DNA of 13,577 bases from DASSZN01 sp035702805 (GTDB taxonomy: Bacteria; Chloroflexota; Chloroflexia; Thermomicrobiales; Thermomicrobiaceae): positions 1 through 13,577 of the forward strand of contig DASSZN010000292.1 of NCBI GenBank assembly GCA_035702805.1, given 5' to 3'. Below the pieces are notes generated by a model. That model worked only from the letters and a program-made list of their open reading frames with translations. It was not told the origin of the DNA and ran no database searches. Shown here one piece after another: positions 6,869 through 12,236 of this stretch. The stretch's first letter is position 1, and each line of letters starts with the position of its first letter. The translations under genes and the position numbers were made by a program.

Positions 6869-6874
6869 ATTATA
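6869..6874 (-). promoter_or_regulatory. -10 box (TATAAT) of the roadblock-purM operon
   Basis: The minus strand reads CTGGCTATAATCGG, an exact -10 consensus, 39 bases before the GTG start of the first roadblock gene. The -35 region (about 6892-6897) reads AGTGGG, unlike the consensus, and lies inside a hairpin, so activation or an alternative element may be involved. Confidence 0.6.
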
Positions 6875-6883
6875 GCCAGCCTC

Positions 6884-6915
6884 ACCACGCCCCCACTATG
6901 GCTCGAGGGCGTGGT
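6884..6915 (-). terminator. candidate terminator hairpin after hflX
   Basis: ACCACGCCC (6884-6892) and GGGCGTGGT (6907-6915) form a perfect 9-bp stem with a 14-base loop, about 100 bases downstream of the hflX stop. There is no U-tract. The arm nearest the operon overlaps the position expected for its -35 box, so the site could also be a regulator binding site. Confidence 0.4.
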
Positions 6916-6941
6916 ACGGGCTGAATCGCACCTAAGTACTA

Positions 6942-6959
6942 CGAGTGTCCGGACACCCG
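6942..6959 (-). repeat. palindrome GTGTCCGGACAC
   Basis: A perfect 12-base palindrome (6945-6956) with two more outer pairs past one mismatch, 54 bases after the hflX stop. It could form part of transcript end processing or be a protein binding site. No further evidence is visible. Confidence 0.3.
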
Positions 6960-7012
6960 GGAAAACGTTGCGGAATGGGCGCGGGGATGGCCCGGCACGA
7001 CGTGGTTGCCCC

Positions 7013-8332
7013 TCAGCGGGGCTGTGGCGCCGTGCTCGGGTCCACCTGGCGGTAGGGAGCGAATCGCGGTACGAGGTCGACCGGCAAGCGGCCGGCGAGC
7101 CGGGTCCCGTCTTCCTCGTAGCCCTCGCTGGTCACCTGGCCGCGTCGCCGGAACAGGTCGACAAGCCCGGCCTGGGTGTAGGGCACGACTACCGCGACCT
7201 CGACGAGCCGGGCTTCGGTCGCCAGGGCATCGTCGATCTGGCGGAGCAGGTCCGGCAGGCCCGCGCCGGTGCGTGCCGACACCGCAACACCGCCGTCGGG
7301 GACCTGGAGTGCGATGCTCAGCGCATCGGTGTCCACGTCCGGGGAGAGGCGGTCGACCTTGTTCAGCGCGGTGATGGTTCGCCGGTTGTCGGCGCCGAGG
7401 TCCTCGAGGACGGCGCGGACAGTGTTCGCCTGCTCAACGGCGCGCGGGTGCGTGGCGTCCATCACGTGCACCAGGAGCGAAGCCTCGAGGATCTCCTCAA
7501 GCGTGGCCCGGAAGGCCGCGACCAACAGGGTCGGCAGATTGTTGATGAACCCGACGGTGTCGGTCAGCAGCGCCTCACGTCCGCTGGGCAGCTCGATACG
7601 TCGCGTGGTCGGGTCCAGGGTGGCGAACAGCTTGTTCTCGGCAAGCACCGACGTCCCGGCCAGTTCGTTGAGGAGCGTCGACTTCCCGGCGTTCGTATAG
7701 CCCACCAGCGCCACAACGGGCAGATGCTGGCGGCGTCTACGGTCACGATAGAGCTGCCGGTGCCGGTGGACCTCGGCCAGCTGCTCCTTGATCAGGGAGA
7801 TGCGACGGCGAGCTTGCCGGCGGTCGACCTCAAGCTGCGTCTCACCGGGGCCGCGCAGACCCACGCCGCCGACCGCCTGTCGCGACAGGTGTGTCCACAT
7901 GCGCGTCAGCCGCGGCAGCCGGTATTCGAGCTGCGCGAGCTCCACCTGCAGCCGGCCCTCGTGGGTCTGGGCGCGGTGCGCGAAGATGTCAAGGATCAGC
8001 GCGGTTCGGTCGATTACCTTGACGCTGAGGGCGTCTTCGAGGTGGCGAAGTTGGCCGGGCGAGAGCTCGTCGTTGACGAGCACCACGTCGTACTCCAGGT
8101 CCTCGCGAAGCCGGGTGATCTCCTCCAGCTTCCCGGTCCCGACGTAGTGGCCGGAATGGGGATGGGCGAGGCGCTGGCTGGCGGACCCGACGACCGATAG
8201 ATCGGCCGTCTCGGCAAGGTGAGCGAGCTCTTCGAGGGACGACTCGAGGTCCCAGCCGTCGTCGTGCCAGTCAACCGCAATCAGCAGCGCGCGCTCGGCT
8301 GGGGTACGTGTCTCTTGTGCGTCGTGTGGGAT
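7013..8332 (-). CDS. hflX: ribosome-associated GTPase HflX (start codon non-canonical or uncertain)
   Basis: HflX is a GTPase that binds the 50S subunit and splits stalled or hibernating ribosomes under stress. The N-terminal domain is present in frame: ERALLIAVD (13-21), SSLEELAHLAETA (31-43), YVGTGKLEEI (63-72), NDELSPGQLRHLE, then VIDRTALILDIFAHRA and LQVELAQLEYRLPRL. The linker GPGETQLEVDRR follows. The G domain has GYTNAGKST (G1, about 211-219), DTVGFI (G3, about 258-263) and NKVD (G4, about 324-327). Full length is about 439 residues, as expected. No ATG, GTG or TTG occurs in frame between the upstream TGA (8338-8336) and the GTG at 8086, which lies inside the conserved domain. I placed the start at the ATC at 8332 because AGG lies 7 bases before it; CTG or ATT codons near 8287-8279 are alternatives. 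Identity is certain, start is not. Confidence 0.93.
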   Translation of the reverse strand: MPHDAQETRTPAERALLIAVDWHDDGWDLESSLEELAHLAETADLSVVGSASQRLAHPHSGHYVGTGKLEEITRLREDLEYDVVLVNDELSPGQLRHLEDALSVKVIDRTALILDIFAHRAQTHEGRLQVELAQLEYRLPRLTRMWTHLSRQAVGGVGLRGPGETQLEVDRRQARRRISLIKEQLAEVHRHRQLYRDRRRRQHLPVVALVGYTNAGKSTLLNELAGTSVLAENKLFATLDPTTRRIELPSGREALLTDTVGFINNLPTLLVAAFRATLEEILEASLLVHVMDATHPRAVEQANTVRAVLEDLGADNRRTITALNKVDRLSPDVDTDALSIALQVPDGGVAVSARTGAGLPDLLRQIDDALATEARLVEVAVVVPYTQAGLVDLFRRRGQVTSEGYEEDGTRLAGRLPVDLVPRFAPYRQVDPSTAPQPR

Positions 8333-8335
8333 GGT

Positions 8336-8413
8336 TCAGCCTGCTTTCTCGACCGGGGCGGATCGGTGTCTCGGTCGTGGTTTGCGTTGGTTCGTACGCG
8401 CTAATTGTAGCAT
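8336..8413 (-). other. short in-frame upstream ORF before hflX
   Basis: An ATG at 8413 opens 25 codons ending in a TGA at 8338-8336, in the same frame as hflX, whose conserved region begins just after. The ATG overlaps the extended -10 box and lacks a ribosome binding site, so it is probably not translated from that promoter. It could instead be the original hflX N-terminus now cut by a stop codon. Confidence 0.3.
8404..8412 (-). promoter_or_regulatory. extended -10 promoter of hflX
   Basis: The minus strand reads TGCTACAAT: a TACAAT -10 box with the TGn extension that can replace a good -35 box. It lies 19 bases after the stop of the site-2 protease gene and would start transcription near 8397, giving a leader of about 65 bases to the proposed hflX start. 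The palindrome GGTCGCGACC (8422-8431) sits just upstream. Confidence 0.5.
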
Positions 8414-8431
8414 ATCGCGTCGGTCGCGACC

Positions 8432-9568
8432 TCACCCGCCGGTGACGCGGCGCGTCCGTGCCCGTTCCAGCAGCCGCGCGAGCGCGAGGTGACGATCGAT
8501 CGCGCCGACCACCACGCCATCGGCGACAACCAGCAGGAGTTCGCCCTGCCCCTCGGACAGCCAGCTCAGAAGATCGCGCAGCGGCGTGTCGCGCTCGATC
8601 CGCGGCAGCCCGGTCAGCGGGATCATCGACTCACGGGCGGTTCGGCTACCCCACTCGGCCCGGTGAAAGTGCCGGAGGTGAGCGAGCGTCTGGACGCCCA
8701 CGACGGTGCCGTCGTCGGTCACCAGCGCCGGACCGGCATGGCCGACGGCGAGCAGGGTCTCGATGACCTCCTCGAGCGGTTGATCCGCCCGCACGTGTGT
8801 GTTCATACCCTCGATCGTCTCGCCAGCAGTGAGTTCGCCGCCCGCGACCATGAAGAAGGCGCGAGTTAGCTCGTCGCGTGCTGAGCGGTTGAGCCCCCAG
8901 CTGACGAGGAGCACCCAGCATCCCCAGACCGCGTCCCGCGTGCCCGAGCCGAGCATGACTACGCCCGTCGCCAGGCCGAGGATGCTGATGGCCTGCGCAT
9001 AGGCCACGGCGGCGCGCGTGCCGACCGTGAAGTCGTCGTGGAGATACCAGACGAGCGCGCGGAAGATACGCCCTCCGTCGAGCGGGTAGCCGGGCAGGAG
9101 GTTGACCCCGGCAAGTGCCAGGTTGCCGAGGGCGATCCAGCCGAGTCCCGTGTCGAGCGGCGAGCGAGCGGGAACCACCCACCAGAGCAGGCCGGTCGCG
9201 GCGGCGATGGCGAGGCTGGCCACCGGACCGGCCGCGGCCACCAGCATGTGCTGTCGTGGGGTGCCGGGCTCGACGTACCCTGCCCCAGCCCCGCCGAAGG
9301 GGTAGAGCAGGACCCGCGGCTGGGGCTGGCCGACGACGTGTGCGGTGGTCAGGTGCGCCCATTCGTGGAGCAGCAACGAGGCGACCAGGGCCAGTACTAC
9401 CAGCAGTCCGGCCGCGTACCAGACGCCGGTGCGGACCGGGGTCACCCCGCTCGGCGCGTGGACGACCAGCGTCGCTGCGATCGCTGCCAGCACCACCAGC
9501 GCCCAGCCGCGCTGGACGGTGAGAACGCCGCCCGACAGGCGGATGGCGAGAGCCGGACGAGCTAGCAT
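8432..9568 (-). CDS. site-2 protease (M50 family) with two CBS domains
   Basis: An intramembrane zinc metalloprotease of 378 aa. Membrane segments lie at about 20-38 and 50-68, followed by the zinc motif HEWAH (H68, E69, H72). Further segments lie at about 108-133 and 143-158, with the third zinc ligand D164 in NLLPGYPLDGGR, and more at about 185-226. The cytoplasmic tail holds two CBS domains (about 251-305 and 312-370). Such SpoIVFB-like proteases release membrane-tethered factors. CBS pairs bind adenine nucleotides and may gate activity; in this protein that is inference. The ATG at 9568 has AGAGG seven bases upstream. That ribosome binding site follows the T-run of a strong terminator almost directly, so expression seems to depend on read-through from the cyclic-di-AMP receptor gene. 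The substrate is unknown; no anti-sigma factor gene lies nearby. Confidence 0.92.
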   Translation of the reverse strand: MLARPALAIRLSGGVLTVQRGWALVVLAAIAATLVVHAPSGVTPVRTGVWYAAGLLVVLALVASLLLHEWAHLTTAHVVGQPQPRVLLYPFGGAGAGYVEPGTPRQHMLVAAAGPVASLAIAAATGLLWWVVPARSPLDTGLGWIALGNLALAGVNLLPGYPLDGGRIFRALVWYLHDDFTVGTRAAVAYAQAISILGLATGVVMLGSGTRDAVWGCWVLLVSWGLNRSARDELTRAFFMVAGGELTAGETIEGMNTHVRADQPLEEVIETLLAVGHAGPALVTDDGTVVGVQTLAHLRHFHRAEWGSRTARESMIPLTGLPRIERDTPLRDLLSWLSEGQGELLLVVADGVVVGAIDRHLALARLLERARTRRVTGG

Positions 9569-9584
9569 GCGCGGACCTCTGGCG

Positions 9585-9632
9585 AAAACGACGAACTCGC
9601 GGCCGGCCCATCAGCCGGCCGCGAGTTCGTCG
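9585..9632 (-). terminator. strong intrinsic terminator between darA-like and site-2 protease genes
   Basis: A perfect 19-bp stem (9589-9607 with 9614-9632) closes on a 6-base loop and is followed on the minus strand by TTTT (9588-9585). It begins six bases after the stop of the cyclic-di-AMP receptor gene. It is the clearest intrinsic terminator in the window. Only 16 bases separate the T-run from the protease start codon, so it may also act as an attenuator. Confidence 0.9.
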
Positions 9633-9638
9633 GCCGGG

Positions 9639-9923
9639 CTAAAGTCGCTGGTAGTCCTCGAGGTCCAGGACGAACACCGTCGCGGCGGCGGTCTGGATCT
9701 CGCCGGTCTGCTCTTGCTGGGCGCGGGCGTGAGCCTGCTGGCGGACCAGGTCGAGTACCTGATCGACCTGCTGGTCCTGCACGCCGATCATGATGGTCGT
9801 GTTCCCGCGCCGGAGGAAGCCGCCCGTGCTGGCGAGGCGCGTGGCTCGAAAGTCACTGTCGAGGAGCGAGTCGATGACGGCGTCGGCGTCATCGTTCTGG
9901 ACCACCGCGATGATCAGCTTCAT
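9639..9923 (-). CDS. darA: cyclic-di-AMP receptor, DarA/PstA family (PII-like)
   Basis: A 94-aa PII-like signal protein that forms trimers and binds cyclic-di-AMP at subunit interfaces (family knowledge, DUF970/PF06153). The signature FRATRLASTGGFLRRGNTT (25-43), then IMIGVQDQQVDQVLDLV (44-60), matches the ligand-binding stretch of the family; MKLIIAVVQ is the first beta strand. Residues 62-78 are Gln-rich and replace the longer loop seen in about 109-aa relatives. The C-terminus ATVFVLDLEDYQRL is the last strand. The ATG at 9923 has GAGGGG five bases upstream. It has its own TTGACG/TATACT promoter and a strong terminator. The binding partner is unknown. It implies that this organism makes cyclic-di-AMP, although no cyclase gene lies in the window. 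Confidence 0.9.
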   Translation of the reverse strand: MKLIIAVVQNDDADAVIDSLLDSDFRATRLASTGGFLRRGNTTIMIGVQDQQVDQVLDLVRQQAHARAQQEQTGEIQTAAATVFVLDLEDYQRL

Positions 9924-9968
9924 GCCGTCCCCTCAGTACCCGCTCGTGGCCGAAGATCGCGCCCCGAC

Positions 9969-9998
9969 AGTATAGAGGCGCGGCGTTAGGGCCGTCAA
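9969..9998 (-). promoter_or_regulatory. sigma-A-type promoter of the cyclic-di-AMP receptor gene
   Basis: On the minus strand TTGACG (9998-9993) and TATACT (9974-9969) are separated by 18 bases. This is the best -35/-10 pair in the window. Transcription should start near 9962, about 39 bases before the start codon. Confidence 0.8.
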
Positions 9999-10021
9999 AC
10001 CGGTTGCGCCACGCCTCGCGT

Positions 10022-10044
10022 CCGGGCGGCGTGCGATCGCCCGG
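10022..10044 (-). terminator. candidate hairpin after ruvX
   Basis: CCGGGCG (10022-10028) and CGCCCGG (10038-10044) form a perfect 7-bp stem with a 9-base loop, about 50 bases after the ruvX stop. There is no U-tract, so this is a weak call. Confidence 0.35.
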
Positions 10045-10095
10045 GTCGGTGCGCGCCTGCGGGACGAGCCGATTCGGCGCGTGCGTGTGCCGCGC

Positions 10096-10494
10096 TCACT
10101 CACGGTGAGCGTCGAGGTAGCTCTGCAGGATGAGTGACGCGGCCACGGCGTCGATGCGCGCCTTGCGCTCCGCGCGACGATGCCCGGTCTCGATCAGCGA
10201 CTGCTCGGCGATGAACGAGGTCAAGCGCTCATCCCAGTACTCGACTGGGCGGCCCGTCTCCTCGGCCAAACGCTCGGCAAACAGCCGGACCGCCGTCGCC
10301 TGCGGCCCCTCACGGCCGGACAGACCGGTCGGGAGGCCGACGACCAGGCGGACCGGGTCGTAACGGTCGATGATCGCGTGCAGTCGCGCCAGGCCGCCGC
10401 GCTTCAGGTCTACGGCTTCAACGGGGCTGGCGATCAGCCCCAGCTCGTCGCTGACCGCGACGCCGACGCGGCGGCCGCCGACGTCGAGCCCGAT
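10096..10494 (-). CDS. ruvX: RuvX/YqgF-type Holliday junction resolvase-like nuclease (start codon non-canonical)
   Basis: A YqgF-family RNase H-fold protein of about 132 aa, assigned to 16S rRNA 5'-end maturation and/or Holliday junction resolution. Visible motifs are GLDVGGRRVGVAVSD (2-16) with D4, LVVGLP (50-55) followed by SGREGPQA, YWDERLTS (86-93) with E89, and RKARIDAVAAS (110-120) with D115. These are the three acidic residues of the active site. The frame is closed upstream by a TGA at 10536-10534, and no ATG, GTG or TTG occurs between it and GLDVG; the first in-frame TTG is more than 70 codons in. I placed the start at ATC 10494. CTC (10497) or GTA (10515, five bases after GGAGG) are alternatives. 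The upstream gene stops at 10499, so coupling to that gene is likely. The alaS-to-ruvX neighbourhood resembles that of Firmicutes. Confidence 0.9.
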   Translation of the reverse strand: MGLDVGGRRVGVAVSDELGLIASPVEAVDLKRGGLARLHAIIDRYDPVRLVVGLPTGLSGREGPQATAVRLFAERLAEETGRPVEYWDERLTSFIAEQSLIETGHRRAERKARIDAVAASLILQSYLDAHRE

Positions 10495-10498
10495 GAGT

Positions 10499-12199
10499 CT
10501 AGGGGTTGGCGTTACCCTGCCCTCCGTTGGTGATCACGACCTGGATGCGCGACACGATGTCCGGCATCTTGCGCGGAAGCCACGACGGTCCCTCGGCGAC
10601 CGTGTGGCTGGCAACGTCGCCCATCGCGCCGATGATGGCGTCGGCCTGGCTGAGGCTCTTGCCGACAAGCTGGCTCGCCAGTGCACTGCGCTCCTGAGGC
10701 GAGATCACCGCGCGAACCGTGCCGCTGGCCTGGATCGAGAAGGCCGTCTGAGCCTGGTTGGTCGGTGTCGGGTTGCCGATCTTCACCGACGGCGCCAGCA
10801 GCACGAAGGGTCCGCTCGCCTGCGCGGCCAGGCGCCGCCCGACTTCATCCCGCGCCGCCGCGGCAAGCTTGCTTGGGTCGAACACCGAAGCCGAGGTCGT
10901 CTGGCTGGCGTGCGCGGTGATGGTGGTCCCGTCCACACCCGCTTGTTTGTCGAACTGGATCGTCATGGGCTGCGCCTTCTCGGAGCCCGGAACCATCACG
11001 AGCGAGCCCGTCACCTGCTTCTTCAACGCCGGGTCGAGCTGGGCCGCGAAGTACTGCTTGGCGGCGACGGTCAGCGCAGCGGTGTCGGCCGGGCTGACAA
11101 CGGCGATGCGCTTGCGCGTGCCGCCGGAGATCGCGTTGCGGTTGTTGTAGAACGCCCCGTCCGGGAGCTGGCCGAGGACTACCGACGGTCCGGCGTTCCC
11201 GGCAAGGCCGGCACTGGCGGCCACCACATTCACCGTCGCCGACCCGATCGAGAGCGAGGTGTAGGGGTCGGCCGGTGGGACGGTCGCGTCCGCCTGCGTG
11301 ATGTAGGTCATGCCGTTCGCGCCCTTGAGCTGGGTCTGGGCGGGGACGACGATCGGCTGCGTCGTTGGATTGGTGAGCAGGATCGTGCCGCTCGCGGTTC
11401 CGTCGTCGACGAAGCGCTCTCCGGTCGTCTGAATCGTTCGATCGAACGTGACGGTCGCGGAGATCGTGGTCGGGGGCAGCGCGATGTCGACGTTGTTGCC
11501 GGGCGCGGCGACACCGTAGGTCAGCGTCGCGCTGATCGCGCGCTCCTTCGGCACCAGCGTCACGGTGGCGCTCGGCAGAAGGTAGTAGAGGAGCCCGGCG
11601 ACCACCGCCAGCACAACGATCGGCGCCGCCACCGCCGCGGCGATGGCGAGGCGGCGGCCCCGCACCTCCAGCGCCCCGGCGGGCGGCAGATCGGCCGTTC
11701 CCTGCCGGTCGTCCGGGCGCGGAGCGGGCGGGTTCCAGCGGGTGGGGGGCCGAGTCTCCGCCGGCGCAGCCGTGTGGGGTACGGCTGCATCGAGAATGAC
11801 CGTGCCGGTCTGGGTGCGGTGTGGACCGGAGCCGGGCTGGACGGAAGGCGGAAACTGGACCGGGATGTAGCTGGCGAGGTCGGCCGTCGTGTGCTGCTCG
11901 GGCTCGGGCAGGTCGGTGGCCCGCGGCGGCGGCTCCGCTGGGCGGTCCCCGACGCTCCAGCCGAGCATGCGCGCCAGTTCACGTCTCAGGTGGTCGTTAG
12001 TGCTGATCGACAGGCTGACGTGAGCCGCGCGCGCGGCGGTCAGCAGGCGGGAGAACTCCGCGGCGGTCAGCAGGACGCTACTGTCGTCCTGGACCGAAAC
12101 CACGATTTGCCCCTCGCCGAGGTGGGGAATCCGCCCAACGAGCGCCTCGACGTCCTCGTCACTCGCGATCTGGACGAGCGTCGTCTGTACAGAGCCCAT
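10499..12199 (-). CDS. membrane-anchored baseplate J-like domain protein
   Basis: A 566-aa protein of unknown role, of the kind often annotated 'baseplate J/gp47 family' in Chloroflexota. Residues 1-85 form a small alpha/beta domain (DEDVEALVGRI, QIVVSVQDDSSVLLTAAEFSRLL, VSLSISTND). Residues 86-180 are a Pro-rich disordered linker. One membrane segment (184-208) is preceded by RGRR, so the N-terminus is cytoplasmic. The outer part begins ATVTLVPKERAI and carries the baseplate-J-like pattern GTILLTNPTTQPIVVPAQTQL, then TVNVVAASAGLAGNAG, with further beta-rich regions to the end. There are no tail genes nearby, so a phage role is unlikely. I chose the ATG at 12199, four bases after AAGGG; a GTG at 12217 would add six residues and overlap that site. 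It lies 37 bases after alaS and runs into ruvX, so all three are probably co-transcribed. Confidence 0.8.
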   Translation of the reverse strand: MGSVQTTLVQIASDEDVEALVGRIPHLGEGQIVVSVQDDSSVLLTAAEFSRLLTAARAAHVSLSISTNDHLRRELARMLGWSVGDRPAEPPPRATDLPEPEQHTTADLASYIPVQFPPSVQPGSGPHRTQTGTVILDAAVPHTAAPAETRPPTRWNPPAPRPDDRQGTADLPPAGALEVRGRRLAIAAAVAAPIVVLAVVAGLLYYLLPSATVTLVPKERAISATLTYGVAAPGNNVDIALPPTTISATVTFDRTIQTTGERFVDDGTASGTILLTNPTTQPIVVPAQTQLKGANGMTYITQADATVPPADPYTSLSIGSATVNVVAASAGLAGNAGPSVVLGQLPDGAFYNNRNAISGGTRKRIAVVSPADTAALTVAAKQYFAAQLDPALKKQVTGSLVMVPGSEKAQPMTIQFDKQAGVDGTTITAHASQTTSASVFDPSKLAAAARDEVGRRLAAQASGPFVLLAPSVKIGNPTPTNQAQTAFSIQASGTVRAVISPQERSALASQLVGKSLSQADAIIGAMGDVASHTVAEGPSWLPRKMPDIVSRIQVVITNGGQGNANP

Positions 12200-12236
12200 C
12201 GAACCCTTCCCTTCCACGCCGCGTCGAGCCCGTGCC

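Larger units (their letters stand above)
6830..7012 (-). other. intergenic region between hflX and the purine/GTPase operon
   Basis: These 183 bases contain the 12-base palindrome GTGTCCGGACAC (6945-6956), a 9-bp hairpin (6884-6915) and the operon's TATAAT box (6869-6874). I see no gene here. It most likely ends the hflX transcript and begins the purine/GTPase operon. Confidence 0.55.
9924..10095 (-). other. intergenic region between ruvX and the cyclic-di-AMP receptor gene
   Basis: This 172-base gap contains a hairpin with 7-bp arms (10022-10044) that may end the alaS-ruvX transcript, and a clear promoter (9969-9998). No gene is seen. Confidence 0.6.

Noticed and set aside
7013..8086. hflX as a 357-aa gene starting at the GTG at 8086
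   Set aside because: This would delete the conserved N-terminal region (ERALLIAVD...YVGTGKLEEI) that is encoded in frame directly upstream.
6911..8200. Open frame of 429 codons on the plus strand opposite hflX
   Set aside because: The minus strand carries unmistakable HflX GTPase motifs; the plus frame is a compositional shadow.
8336..8413. TGA at 8338 read as selenocysteine or by read-through into hflX
   Set aside because: HflX is not a known selenoprotein, the upstream ATG overlaps the probable -10 box and has no ribosome binding site, and I see no recoding hairpin after the TGA. It is kept only as an alternative in the hflX finding.
10499..12199. Prophage or tailocin remnant, because of the baseplate J-like similarity
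   Set aside because: No tail, tube, lysis or integrase genes are nearby, the protein has a membrane anchor, and its neighbours are alaS and ruvX.
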